Assembly (NCBI RefSeq): GCF_003994485.1
Contig: NZ_RZNJ01000003.1
Coordinates: 372,525 to 436,524, forward strand
Source of the DNA: Arsenicitalea aurantiaca
GTDB taxonomy: Bacteria > Pseudomonadota > Alphaproteobacteria > Rhizobiales > Devosiaceae
DNA length: 64,000 bases
Direction: 5' to 3'
The notes beneath the pieces are model-generated. The model was not told where the DNA came from. It saw nothing but the letters and a program-made list of their open reading frames with translations, and did no database searches. Position numbers and translations under genes: made by a program. Numbering within the stretch: position 1 is the first letter of the stretch; every line of letters starts with the position of its first letter. This document shows, piece by piece, positions 8,739 to 17,797 of the stretch.

Positions 8739-9131
8739 TCAGCCCACGTCGGTTTCCGAGAACGCGCCGGTATCCGGCTTGTCCTCGTTGAAGTCGTGTT
8801 CGAGCCCGTTGACGTTGAACACCGCCACGATCGTGCCCTCCTCGAGCGCGATGGGGGAATGGCGGTGGCCCTTGGGGATCATCGTGCCTTCGAACTGGCG
8901 CATGACGATCGGCTCGCGCCCTTCGATGTCGATCTGCAGGCCGCCCTTGAGGATCAGCCAGCCCTCATCGCCATTGGTGTGGCAATGCCAGGGGAAGCGG
9001 CCGGTCACTTCGGCGATGCGCAGATTGTAGGTGTCGTCGAGCCGGAAGACGTTGAAATTGGTACGGGGCGGATGGCCCTCGAGCGTCTTGATGACGTTGA
9101 AGTGCTTGAACGCGCCGAGCTGCTCGCTCAT
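8739..9131 (-). CDS. Cupin-domain protein
   Basis: The 130-residue single-domain cupin starts MSEQLGAFKHFNVIK. Cupin motif 1 is seen as WHCHTNGDEGWLILKG (His-x-His and a Glu) and motif 2 as PKGHRHSPIALEEGT. Such small cupins act as metal-dependent isomerases or lyases, or bind sugar acids. Its position inside the sugar-acid operon of module A supports a catabolic role, but the reaction is not known. It has an AGGAGAAAGACCG leader and lies 11 nt after the enolase-superfamily gene. Confidence 0.85.
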   Translation of the reverse strand: MSEQLGAFKHFNVIKTLEGHPPRTNFNVFRLDDTYNLRIAEVTGRFPWHCHTNGDEGWLILKGGLQIDIEGREPIVMRQFEGTMIPKGHRHSPIALEEGTIVAVFNVNGLEHDFNEDKPDTGAFSETDVG

Positions 9132-9142
9132 CGGTCTTTCTC

Positions 9143-10351
9143 CTAATCCGAAACGTAGTTTGCGCCGTGGGCGGGGCGGTCCCATTCGACGAGCGGACCG
9201 CGCAGGGCCTCCAGCTTGTCGCGATCGAGGGTAAAGCCGAGGCCGGGCTTGGTGGGGATGATGAGGCGGGAATCCTCGTATTGCAGGATCTCGGTCGTCA
9301 CATCCTCGGTGTAAAGAAGCGGGCCCACCGGATCGCCGGCATAGTGCAGCTGCGGCACGACGGCGGCGAGATGGGCGTTGGCCGCGGTGCCGAGGCTCAT
9401 TTCCTGGGTGGTGGAGATGAGGCATTTGAGGCCGGCCGCCTCGGCGAGGTCGAAGAGCTTCTTGGCCTGATAGATACCGCCCGACTGGATGGTGATGTTG
9501 AACACGTCCACCGCATTGGCGCGGATCATGCGCATGGCCTGCGCAAAGCTCGAGATGTGCTCGGAAATGTCGACGTCGATGCGCTTCCTGAGCTCGGCCA
9601 TGCCCTCATAGTCCTCGGCGAGGACGGGGCTTTCGATCAGCTCGAACCCATATTGCTTGAACCGGTCGTAGATGCGCAGCGTGTCGCGCCAGTGGTGGTG
9701 GCCCTGGAAGTCGAGCGCCTTGAGCCGCACCTTGTCCCCGAAGCGGTCGCGGAAGGCGATGAGGAAGCGCTCGTCCTGCTCGAAATTGACCCCGACATAA
9801 TAGCGGAAGCGCGTGACGCCCTCGGCGACGAGGTCGTCCATGTAGCCGAGATAGCGCTCGGTATCGCTTTCCTTCTTGGCCTGGAACACCGGATAGGTGA
9901 TCTCGAAGCTGTCGCGCTGCTTGCCGCCGAGAAGGTTGTAGACCGGCGTGCCGAAGGCCTTGCCGACGATGTCGTAGAACGCCATCTCGACGCCCGCCGC
10001 GATCTGGGAGGCGGGGGTGAAGGGGGGATAGGTGTTGGCGTAGCGCATGTAGGAGGGCATGTAGGCGAGGAGCCGTTCGTGGAGTGCGGCGATCTCGAAC
10101 GCATTCTGGCCGAGCGCCACCTTCTCGATGCCGACGCGCACGGCTTCAGGATCGGGCATGTACATGCGATAGCAATCGACGTCCGAGATCTCGCCCAGCC
10201 CGGTGATGCCGGCATCGGTTTCGAGTTCGAGCACCATGTGCGAGCTGATCGCCCCGGTGCGCCGGCGGGTGCGCACGGTATGCAGCGTCACCTTGGTGAT
10301 CCTGATCGTGTCTCGGGCTGAAATGTCGGCGTGCAGCATGTCGTTTTCCAT
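9143..10351 (-). CDS. Mandelate racemase/muconate lactonizing enzyme family protein (enolase superfamily)
   Basis: The 402-residue enzyme has the N-terminal capping domain and TIM-barrel of the enolase superfamily. The three acidic metal ligands are visible as LKALDFQG (Asp about 214), FELIESPV (Glu about 240) and VDISEHIS (Glu about 264). The usual Lys-x-Lys motif on the second strand is replaced by FRYYVG (about 182-187), so the base is atypical. In this context it probably dehydrates an acid sugar. Its ATG at 10351 overlaps the stop of the IlvD-type gene (TGATG). The in-frame TTG just before it is ignored. Confidence 0.88.
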   Translation of the reverse strand: MENDMLHADISARDTIRITKVTLHTVRTRRRTGAISSHMVLELETDAGITGLGEISDVDCYRMYMPDPEAVRVGIEKVALGQNAFEIAALHERLLAYMPSYMRYANTYPPFTPASQIAAGVEMAFYDIVGKAFGTPVYNLLGGKQRDSFEITYPVFQAKKESDTERYLGYMDDLVAEGVTRFRYYVGVNFEQDERFLIAFRDRFGDKVRLKALDFQGHHHWRDTLRIYDRFKQYGFELIESPVLAEDYEGMAELRKRIDVDISEHISSFAQAMRMIRANAVDVFNITIQSGGIYQAKKLFDLAEAAGLKCLISTTQEMSLGTAANAHLAAVVPQLHYAGDPVGPLLYTEDVTTEILQYEDSRLIIPTKPGLGFTLDRDKLEALRGPLVEWDRPAHGANYVSD

Positions 10352-12072
10352 CAATTGATCTCGGGCTCGGGCAGCGGCGCACCGGCCGCGAGGAAGTCGA
10401 AGTCGCAGCCCTCATGGGCCTGGCTGACATGGCGGGCAAACATCGCGCCATAGCCGCGCGGGAAGCGGTCTTCGGGCCGCACCCACTCGGCGCGGCGCCG
10501 CGCCAGTTCCTCCTCAGGCACGTCGAGGTTGAGGGTGCGTGCAGCGACGTCGATCTCGATCATGTCGCCATTGCGCACCAGCGCCAGCGGGCCGCCGACA
10601 TGGGCTTCGGGCGAGATGTGGAGGACGCAGGCGCCGTAGGAGGTGCCACTCATGCGCGCGTCCGACATGCGCAGCATGTCGCGCACGCCCTGGCGGACGA
10701 GCTTGCCGGGGATGGGGAGCATGCCCCATTCGGGCATGCCGGGACCGCCCTGAGGGCCGGCATTGCGGAGGATCAGCACGTGCTCGGTGGTGACCTCGAG
10801 ATCCTCGCTGTCGATCACCGCCTTCATCGCCTTGTAGCTGTCGAAGACCAGCGCCGGCCCGCGATGCTTCAAAAAGCGCGGCTCGGCGGCGGATGGCTTC
10901 ATCACCGCGCCTTCGGGGGCGAGATTGCCGCGCAGGATGGCGGTGCCGCCGCGCGGATAGACGGGGTTGGCGAGGGGACGGATGACCTCGTCATTATAGA
11001 CATTGGCCGCCGCGATCCCCTCCCCGATCGGCCTGCCGCTGACGGTGAGGCAGGAGGGATCGAGAAGCTCGCCCAATTGCTTCATCAGCGCGGGAAGGCC
11101 GCCGGCATAATAGAAATCCTCCATCAGGAGCGTGCCCGAGGGACGGATGTTGGCCAGGACGGGAACCCGCTGGGAGATCTCGTCGAAGCGTTCCAGCGTC
11201 ATGTCCAGGCCGGCGCGGCGCGCCATGGCGAGGATGTGGATGATGCCATTGGTCGACCCGCCCATGGCCTGATGGACGGAGATGGCATTGTCGAAGGCTT
11301 TGGGCGTCGCGATCGCGGCGGGCAGCAGGTCTTCCCACACCATTTCGACGATGCGACGGCCCGATTCAGACGCCATGCGCGGATGATTGCTGTCGGGCGC
11401 CGGGATCGAAGAGGCGCCCGGGAGCGTGAAGCCGAGGGCCTCGATCACCGACATCATGGTGGCCGCCGTACCCATGGTCATGCAGGTGCCGTGCGAACGG
11501 GCGATGCCCTGCTCCATCTCGCGCCAGTCAGCCTCCGAGATGTTGCCGGCGCGCTTCTCGTCCCAGTATTTCCAGGTGTCCGAGCCCGAGCCCAACACCT
11601 TGCCGCGCCAATTGCCGCGAAGCATGGGGCCGGCGGGCACGAAGATGGCCGGCACGGCCGCACTGATCGCGCCCATCATCAGCGCGGGGCCGGTCTTGTC
11701 GCAGCCGCCCATCAGCACGGCGCCATCGATCGGGTAGGAGCGGACGCCCTCCTCGACTTCCATCGCAAGGAAGTTACGATAGAGCATGGTGGTGGGCTTC
11801 TGGAAGGGCTCCGAAAGCGTCATCGCCGGCAATTCGAGCGGGAAGCCCCCCGCCTGCCAGATGCCGCGCTTCACCTCCTCGATCCGCACCTTGAAGTGGG
11901 CGTGGCAGGGATTGATGTCGGACCAGGTGTTGAAGATGCCGATGACCGGCTTGCCGGTGAAGTCGGCACGCTCATAGCCCATCTGCAGGAGCCGCGAGCG
12001 ATGCCCGAACGAGCGCAGATCGTTCACGCCGAGCCAGCGATGGCTACGCAGATCTTCAGGACGTTTGGTCAT
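10351..12072 (-). CDS. IlvD/Edd family dehydratase (sugar-acid dehydratase type)
   Basis: The 573-residue enzyme resembles the L-arabinonate/D-xylonate dehydratase branch of the IlvD/EDD family, which converts aldonates to 2-keto-3-deoxy acids using a [2Fe-2S] cluster and Mg2+. Cluster cysteines are seen in LMGGCDKTGPALMMG and SHGTCMTMGTAATM. The C-terminal signatures GMPEWGMLPIPGKL and DARMSGTSYGACVLH are present. It is the first gene of the module A operon, read from the promoter region shared with the DapA-family gene. The exact substrate cannot be told from sequence. Confidence 0.92.
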   Translation of the reverse strand: MTKRPEDLRSHRWLGVNDLRSFGHRSRLLQMGYERADFTGKPVIGIFNTWSDINPCHAHFKVRIEEVKRGIWQAGGFPLELPAMTLSEPFQKPTTMLYRNFLAMEVEEGVRSYPIDGAVLMGGCDKTGPALMMGAISAAVPAIFVPAGPMLRGNWRGKVLGSGSDTWKYWDEKRAGNISEADWREMEQGIARSHGTCMTMGTAATMMSVIEALGFTLPGASSIPAPDSNHPRMASESGRRIVEMVWEDLLPAAIATPKAFDNAISVHQAMGGSTNGIIHILAMARRAGLDMTLERFDEISQRVPVLANIRPSGTLLMEDFYYAGGLPALMKQLGELLDPSCLTVSGRPIGEGIAAANVYNDEVIRPLANPVYPRGGTAILRGNLAPEGAVMKPSAAEPRFLKHRGPALVFDSYKAMKAVIDSEDLEVTTEHVLILRNAGPQGGPGMPEWGMLPIPGKLVRQGVRDMLRMSDARMSGTSYGACVLHISPEAHVGGPLALVRNGDMIEIDVAARTLNLDVPEEELARRRAEWVRPEDRFPRGYGAMFARHVSQAHEGCDFDFLAAGAPLPEPEIN

Positions 12073-12112
12073 CTTTCCTCCCCGGCGACGGCAATGGTCC
12101 TACCACAGCCAT

Positions 12113-12157
12113 TTGCATCATACAATCCAGTCAGTCATTTACAAATTCATTATACAA
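12113..12157. promoter_or_regulatory. Divergent promoter region of module A with two operator-like sites
   Basis: TTGCATCATACAA (12113-12125) is a near-palindrome. A related site ending CATTATACAA lies at 12148-12157. The shared core CATYATACAA recurs with a 32-bp period, about three helical turns. The region is AT-rich against a GC-rich background and lies between the divergent dehydratase and DapA-family genes. The FadR-type regulator encoded at 13152 is the obvious candidate ligand (inference from family operator style). Confidence 0.5.
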
Positions 12158-12196
12158 ATTTATGAGGAAGGCATGATGGAAATGAGGAGTGCCGCA

Positions 12197-13123
12197 ATGT
12201 CCGCAGAGATCGCCAGCCGCCTGGGCCGGACCGTCGTCGCCGTGCCACCGGTCGCATGGACCGACCGTCTCGAGCTGGCCGAGGGGGAAAACCGCAAGCT
12301 GATCGCCCATATCGAGGCAGGCGGCGTCGGGGCCCTGCTCTATGGCGGCAATGCCAATCTCTATCATTTCGACCTCGGGCGGTTCGATGCGCTGATGGCG
12401 CTGCTGGCCGAGGCGCCGCGTGCAGCGACCGACGTCATCGTTTCGATCGGCCCGGATCTGGGCAAGCTGCTCGACGAGGCGGACAGGCTAAAGGATCACA
12501 GCTTTGCCGGCGTGATGGCGCTGCCGATGACGTTTCCGACCCATCCCGAAGGGATCGAAAAGGGGCTGAGGCTGGCGGCCGACCGGCTGGGCGGCCCGCT
12601 GATCCTCTACATCAAGCGCGAGCACTATCTCGCGCCCGACCGCGTCGCTTCGCTGGTGAAGGACGGCGCCGTCAACTTCGTCAAATACGCGGTCGAGCGT
12701 ACCGATCCGCGTGGCGACGCCTATCTTTCCGACCTCTGCAGTGCGATCGGCCCCGACATCATCGCGAGCGGCATGGGCGAGACGCCGATCCATGTGCACC
12801 TGCCCGAATACCGGGTGCGCACCTATACGTCAGGCGGGGTCTGCATTGCCCCGCGCGCGGCCATGGCGCTGCTTGCCGCGCATCGGGCCGGCGATATGGC
12901 GCGTGCCACCGCGCTCGCCGCCCCGTTCCTTGCCTTCGAGAAGGTTCGGGCCGCGATCAACGGCTTTTCGGTGATGCACGACGCGGTGACGCTGTCGGGC
13001 ATCGCGAACATGGGGCCGATCCTCCCGATGGCGGGCAATGTGCCGCAGGGCCGGCTTTCCGAGGTGCAGGGTGTAGTGGATGGCCTTGTCGCCCTCGACA
13101 AGACCTGCCAGAACCCGGGGTGA
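12197..13123 (+). CDS. Dihydrodipicolinate synthase (DapA) family lyase, module A
   Basis: The protein of about 308 residues has a DapA/NAL TIM-barrel. The Schiff-base lysine is probably in VNFVKYAVE and the catalytic-type tyrosine in LILYIKREHYL. The usual G-T/S-T-G-E loop is replaced by LLYGGNANLYHF, so the proton-relay threonines are missing. Family members in this setting are 2-keto-3-deoxy-sugar-acid aldolases or dehydratases, which would follow the IlvD-type step. The ATG at 12197 has the best spaced GAGGAG. In-frame ATGs at 12173, 12176 and 12182 are alternatives. It is divergent from the module A operon and cotranscribed with the next regulator. Confidence 0.82.
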   Translation: MSAEIASRLGRTVVAVPPVAWTDRLELAEGENRKLIAHIEAGGVGALLYGGNANLYHFDLGRFDALMALLAEAPRAATDVIVSIGPDLGKLLDEADRLKDHSFAGVMALPMTFPTHPEGIEKGLRLAADRLGGPLILYIKREHYLAPDRVASLVKDGAVNFVKYAVERTDPRGDAYLSDLCSAIGPDIIASGMGETPIHVHLPEYRVRTYTSGGVCIAPRAAMALLAAHRAGDMARATALAAPFLAFEKVRAAINGFSVMHDAVTLSGIANMGPILPMAGNVPQGRLSEVQGVVDGLVALDKTCQNPG

Positions 13124-13151
13124 TTGGTCCGACAATGGAGCGCCCGACGCG

Positions 13152-13877
13152 ATGATTGAATTCGCCCCCCCAAATCCACCCCTCAAGGGGAGCGGCGGTG
13201 GGCGAACGCTGAGCGATACGGTCTATCAGCAGATCTATGAGCGGATTTCCGCCAATGAATGGCCCCGCGGCACGCGGCTGCCCACCGAAATCGAGATGGC
13301 CGACCAGTTCGGGGTGTCCCGTACGGTGATCCGCGAGGCGCTGTTGCGCCTCAGGATCGACGGCCTCATCGCCTCGCGGCAGGGCTCGGGCACGCATGTG
13401 ATCGGCGCCCCGAGCCAGCGGGTGGTCGATTTCGCGGAGCCCGGGAGCGTCGCGGACCTGCAGCGCTGCTACGAGTTTCGCGTCGGGGTGGAAGGGGAAG
13501 CGGCTTACCTTGCCGCCTCGCGCCATACCCGCCCGCGGATCGGGGAGATCGAGCAGACGCTGGTCGCCATGCGGGCCTGCATCGACGAGAACCGGCTCGG
13601 GGCGGACGAAGACATCTCGTTCCACCTCGCGGTCGCGCGCGCGACCGAGAACGATTACTACCAGCGCACCATCGAGTCGGTGACGCGGGCCATCCGCGTC
13701 GGCATGTCGATCGCCGCGACCCTCTCGCACCGCCCTACCCCGCAGCGGCTCGGCATTGCTATCTCAGAGCATGAAGGCATTCTCGAAGCGATCCGGAATT
13801 CCGATCCCGAGGCAGCGCGGGCACGCATGCGGGCCCATATCGAAGGCGCGCGCAAGCGGGTCTTCGTCGGCCAGTAG
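13152..13877 (+). CDS. FadR-subfamily GntR transcriptional regulator, module A
   Basis: The 241-residue regulator has an N-terminal winged helix (QIYERISANEWPRGTRLPTE and FGVSRTVIREALLRLRIDGL, about 25-85) and a C-terminal FCD effector domain with metal-binding histidines, seen in DISFHLAVA and later SEHEGIL. Its proline-rich N-terminal 20 residues are unusual. It lies 28 nt after the DapA-family gene and probably represses module A until a sugar-acid intermediate binds. It ends tail to tail with the P450 gene, 2 nt apart. Confidence 0.9.
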   Translation: MIEFAPPNPPLKGSGGGRTLSDTVYQQIYERISANEWPRGTRLPTEIEMADQFGVSRTVIREALLRLRIDGLIASRQGSGTHVIGAPSQRVVDFAEPGSVADLQRCYEFRVGVEGEAAYLAASRHTRPRIGEIEQTLVAMRACIDENRLGADEDISFHLAVARATENDYYQRTIESVTRAIRVGMSIAATLSHRPTPQRLGIAISEHEGILEAIRNSDPEAARARMRAHIEGARKRVFVGQ

Positions 13878-13879
13878 CC

Positions 13880-15247
13880 TCAGAGCGGGGCAACCCGGAG
13901 CGTCACGCCCGGCTCTGGACGCACGGTCATCGACATGGTGGGCAGCGGAAGCGGGCCCTCGCCCATATCGAAGGCGAAGCGCGCAAGCAGCGTCGCCAGA
14001 ATGATCTGCGCCTGCATCATCGCGAAATTGGCGCCGACGCAGACGCGCGGCCCTGCGCCGAAGGGCAGGTAGAGATAGCGGTCGCGGCCGGCCCTCGCCT
14101 CAGCTGAGAACCGATCGGGGTCGAAGGCGTTGGGGCGTTCCCAGTAGAGCTCGTGCCGATGGAGCGCATAGATCGGCAGGAAGAGCACGTCATTGGCGTG
14201 GATGTCCCGGCCCGCAAGTCTGTCGTCGGCCAGAACCTCGCGGGCGAGCATGCCGACGGGCGGGTAGAGCCGCATCGCCTCCTCGAGCACCTGGCTGATG
14301 AATGGCATATGCTCGAGATCGTCCGCACCTGCGGCCCGGTTGCCGAGGACGCCTCGTGCCTCCTCCCGTGCGCGAGACTGCAGTTCGGGGTGCTGGGCGA
14401 GCATCAGGAGCGACCAGGAGAGCGCCAGCGCCGTCGTCTCATGCCCGGCAACGATGAAGAACTGCATGTTGTGCAGCAGGTCCTCGGGGGTCATGGTGCG
14501 GCCCGTCTCCTTGTCCCGCGCCGAGAGCATATGGTCGAGCAGATCGTCCGCACCACCTTGCACCTGTCGGCGGCGCTCCTCGATGGCGCGGGCGACCATG
14601 TCGTGCATGGTGCGGACCGCCCCCGCCCCGAGCAGTTCGCCCGGACGTGGCACCCAGCCCGGAACGCGGAGAAAATCGAGGAGCGATGCCTTGCCCGCGG
14701 TTTCAAAATACCGAAGGATCGCCGCGCCATAGGTCTTGGCATCGAAATGCTCGCGGCCCGAGAGGGCGACCTCGCAGATGACGTCGAAGGTCGCCGAAAG
14801 CATCTCCTCGACCATTTCGGCCTGCCCGCCGGCCGCCATCAGGCGCGCGGTGGCGCGCTCGGCGGTCGCAGTCATCACCGGCGCCAGCGCCACCACGTTG
14901 CGCTGGGCGAAGACCGGGGCGACGGCGCGCCTCTGCCACCGCCATTCCGCGCCCTCGAGCGTAAAGAGACTATCGCCCACTGCGGGACGCAGCATGCGCA
15001 GCATCACCTCGGATTTGGGGTAATTCGCGACATTGTCCAGAAACACGCGACGCAGCGCCGCCGGTTCCTGCACCATGTGCCAGCGCGCCATGGCCATGCG
15101 GCCGGTGACGATGGGCTGCCGGTAAGCGATGGCCGGAATGATCTCGAGGACGTTGCGCCGGGCCGCCTTGATCGATTGTCCGATCGATAGCGGCTTGGTG
15201 TGCGGCGCAATCGTCGGGGGTAGCGGCTGACGCAGGGGCAGGTTCAT
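13880..15247 (-). CDS. Cytochrome P450
   Basis: The 455-residue soluble P450 monooxygenase has the I-helix oxygen-binding motif AGHETTA, the K-helix EEAMR (ExxR), the PERF-like region and the haem-ligand loop FGAGPRVCVGANFAMMQ with its cysteine. No membrane anchor is present, as is usual in bacteria. There is no adjacent ferredoxin or reductase gene, so electron partners must be encoded elsewhere. The substrate is unknown. It lies between module A and an unrelated coiled-coil gene and seems monocistronic. Confidence 0.95.
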   Translation of the reverse strand: MNLPLRQPLPPTIAPHTKPLSIGQSIKAARRNVLEIIPAIAYRQPIVTGRMAMARWHMVQEPAALRRVFLDNVANYPKSEVMLRMLRPAVGDSLFTLEGAEWRWQRRAVAPVFAQRNVVALAPVMTATAERATARLMAAGGQAEMVEEMLSATFDVICEVALSGREHFDAKTYGAAILRYFETAGKASLLDFLRVPGWVPRPGELLGAGAVRTMHDMVARAIEERRRQVQGGADDLLDHMLSARDKETGRTMTPEDLLHNMQFFIVAGHETTALALSWSLLMLAQHPELQSRAREEARGVLGNRAAGADDLEHMPFISQVLEEAMRLYPPVGMLAREVLADDRLAGRDIHANDVLFLPIYALHRHELYWERPNAFDPDRFSAEARAGRDRYLYLPFGAGPRVCVGANFAMMQAQIILATLLARFAFDMGEGPLPLPTMSMTVRPEPGVTLRVAPL

Positions 15248-15393
15248 CGGGCAGATCCTCGCAGTGTCGCCCCTAACCTAGAGGCTCGTTTGGGGAATGC
15301 GAGGGGATCGCCTCGAAATGATCGACCGGGGGCCCGAATGCGGCGCAACCAAGGCCATGGACAAGCCGTTGCCCAGGCTGTTACCAATTTGGG

Positions 15394-16581
15394 ATGGCAA
15401 ATTCGATGATGTCTCGCCTACGCGAACCGCTTCCGCTGAGCCTCTTGATCCTGGCCGCCATCGGCTGGCTCGCCTTTGTCATCATGTGGGCAAATTCGAA
15501 CGCCCAGAGAGGCGACGCCGAAACCCGGCTCGCCGCCGCCGAGGCGCAGCGGGCAGAGCTCGCCTCGCAATTGCAGACACAGGGAGAAGCCTCCGCTTCG
15601 CTCGAAGGCCTGAGGGCGGAGATCGCTTCGGCCGAGGAAGCGCTTGCAAGCGTCACCGCCGAGCGCGATGCCGCGCAGGCCGAACTCGAGACCGCGACGA
15701 CCGCGCTTGCAGAGCTCGAGGAGACCCTTGCAGCGCGCCAGGGCGAACTCGACACCGCGGCGAGCGAACTCGAGACCGCCCGGGCGAACCTCGGCGAGGC
15801 CAATGAGAGCCTTGCCGCTTCGCAGGATGAAGTGGCGCAGCGGGCTTCCGAGTTGAATGATGTCGGAGCGCGGCTCGAAGCCGCACGTGCCGACGAAGCC
15901 GCGGTCCGCCAGACCATCGCACAGCTGACCCAGGAAGCTTCGGCAAGCTCCGAGCAGGTCGCGTCGCTTGAGCAGCGCCTGCAGGAAGCACGGTCGGCCG
16001 AGGCCGCCGCGCAGGAGCAGATCGCCGAGGCGCGCCGTGTGGAGGCCGAACTTTCCGAAAGCCGCGTCGGGCTAGAGACCGCCGTTGCCGAACTGGAGGA
16101 GCGCAACACCACGCTGACCGAGGAAGTTCAGCGCTCCGAGACCCAGCGGGCCCAGTTGCAGCAGCAGATCACCGAACTTGCGGCGAACCTCGCCACGCGT
16201 GGCGAAGAGCTTGCCGGGCTCGAAGATCAGATCGCCGCAGCGCAGGCCCGCACCTCCAGCATCGCCGTCGCCACCGAAGCGGGTCTTGCACCCGGCCGCT
16301 ATGTCGGACGGTCAGCCAGTGGCCGCATGATCAGCGCGAGCTTTGCAGCCGATGGCACCTTTACGATGAGCCAGGGTTTTGCGGCCGCCGCGGATGGGGA
16401 CGTCACGGGCAGCTACACGCTCGAGGACGATACGCTGGTTCTCGATCAGGCCGAAGGCAGCCTCGGTACGGCGAGCTTCCCGATGAGCTGCGAGATCGAA
16501 CCGAGCGAGGCCGGCTTCACGGTCGGCAGCGGCGGCGAGAACTGCATCCTTTCGGGGCTCGAGTTCTCCCGCCTCAACTGA
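15394..16581 (+). CDS. Membrane-anchored coiled-coil protein of unknown function
   Basis: The 395-residue protein has one N-terminal membrane segment (LPLSLLILAAIGWLAFVIMW, about 12-31), then about 260 residues of Ala/Glu/Gln-rich heptads predicted to form a long coiled coil. It ends in a compact domain of about 95 residues, beginning PGRYVGRSASGR, with beta-strand character and two cysteines. The topology suggests an inner-membrane anchor with a periplasmic rod and head. I do not recognise the head domain. An ATG at 15406 is an alternative start. A strong terminator follows. Confidence 0.75.
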   Translation: MANSMMSRLREPLPLSLLILAAIGWLAFVIMWANSNAQRGDAETRLAAAEAQRAELASQLQTQGEASASLEGLRAEIASAEEALASVTAERDAAQAELETATTALAELEETLAARQGELDTAASELETARANLGEANESLAASQDEVAQRASELNDVGARLEAARADEAAVRQTIAQLTQEASASSEQVASLEQRLQEARSAEAAAQEQIAEARRVEAELSESRVGLETAVAELEERNTTLTEEVQRSETQRAQLQQQITELAANLATRGEELAGLEDQIAAAQARTSSIAVATEAGLAPGRYVGRSASGRMISASFAADGTFTMSQGFAAAADGDVTGSYTLEDDTLVLDQAEGSLGTASFPMSCEIEPSEAGFTVGSGGENCILSGLEFSRLN

Positions 16582-16602
16582 GCGGCAGACACCTCAAACG
16601 CC

Positions 16603-16629
16603 AAAGGCCCCGCATGCGGGGCCTTTTTT
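16603..16629 (+). terminator. Rho-independent terminator after the coiled-coil gene
   Basis: GGCCCCGCATGCGGGGCC (16606-16623) is a perfect palindrome followed by six T residues. It lies 20 nt after the stop of the coiled-coil gene. Confidence 0.92.
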
Positions 16630-16645
16630 GTGCGAGACCGGCGGT

Positions 16646-17557
16646 TCAGCGCTTCGGCAGCCAGCGTTTGGCGACGCGGCAGACCATGGTGTAGGCCGGA
16701 TCGTAGACGTTTCCGACGTCGTATCGCACGACCTGTCCGAGCAGATGGCTCGCTGCAATCGGCGAGAGCCCGTAATCGCTCGTCAGCCACGCAAGCATCT
16801 CGCTCGTGGCGTGCTGGAGCGCCTGATCGAGCGGCCGGGCATTGCCGACGGTGAAGATATCCTCGGCAGTCTCGCCACGCGGCCAGCCGAGATGGCGGCC
16901 CTTCTCGACGGTCAGGCGAACCTCGACCTCGAAACTGGTCTCGACACCGGTGCCGACGATCTCTCCATCGCCCTGCACGGCATGGCAATCGCCAAGAAAG
17001 AAGAGCGCGCCCGGCGCTGCCACCGGAAACCAGACCGTGCAGCCGGGCCCGAACCCGCGATAATCCATATTGCCGCCATTGGCGGCGCTGGTCGCGGTGG
17101 AGAAGGCCTGCCCGAGTTCGGGCGCAACCCCGAAGCAGCCGATCATCGGGGCAAGCGGCAAGACGAGATTTTCAAGCCCGGGCAGGTTTTCCTTCAGCTT
17201 CACCGTGCCCGCATCCGGGTCGATTGCCCAGATCGCCTTGTCGGGCCTCGGCAGCTGGCGGACCGTCTCTGGATCGACGACGTTGGCGGCAAGCGACTGC
17301 CGCGTCCACCCGGTGTCCCGGTTCGGCCGCATGGCGAGGATCTCGACGCGGAGCGCATCGCCACGCTCGGCGCCCTCCACATGGATCGGGCCGTTCGTCG
17401 GGTTGGGGCTCGAAGCGCGCTGGACGCTTTCGCGATCGAATCCCGCAGCGTCGAGGGTCTCGGTGACCACGGTGTCCCCGCTCCGGATCCGCAGCGCGGG
17501 CGGCAGGGTGCCGAGGACGTTGTGATAGGCAGTGGGGGTGAAGCGATGCTCTGTCAT
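16646..17557 (-). CDS. Acetamidase/formamidase family protein
   Basis: The 303-residue protein belongs to the FmdA_AmdA family of amidases that release ammonia from short amides. Family features are the VEGAERGDALRVEIL stretch, the LPLAPMIGCFGVAP segment, NGGNMDYRGFGPGCTVWFPV and the metal-type LGDCHAVQGDGEIVGTGVE. The ATG at 17557 begins MTEHRFTPTAYHNVLG and fits the family start. An upstream extension in the same frame is not supported. There is no urea or amide transporter nearby, so its substrate and regulation are unclear. Confidence 0.9.
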   Translation of the reverse strand: MTEHRFTPTAYHNVLGTLPPALRIRSGDTVVTETLDAAGFDRESVQRASSPNPTNGPIHVEGAERGDALRVEILAMRPNRDTGWTRQSLAANVVDPETVRQLPRPDKAIWAIDPDAGTVKLKENLPGLENLVLPLAPMIGCFGVAPELGQAFSTATSAANGGNMDYRGFGPGCTVWFPVAAPGALFFLGDCHAVQGDGEIVGTGVETSFEVEVRLTVEKGRHLGWPRGETAEDIFTVGNARPLDQALQHATSEMLAWLTSDYGLSPIAASHLLGQVVRYDVGNVYDPAYTMVCRVAKRWLPKR

Positions 17558-17797
17558 GACGCCACTATTGCCGCGATTTGCCCGACGATCCAGCCCCAGT
17601 CCGCAATCGCCCGGGGTTAACCTGCGACAGGATGTGGCTCCCGGCCCGACCGCAAACCCTCGGCCGGCCGGGCATTTCCCGCCAGGCAGACGTGCAGATT
17701 GTCTCGTGATGAAACTGCCTCGGACCTCGCGGGTTGGGAAACGAGGCCCAAGGATCGGGTCCTTCCGAAAAAACAAGAACCACAATGGAGGACAACC

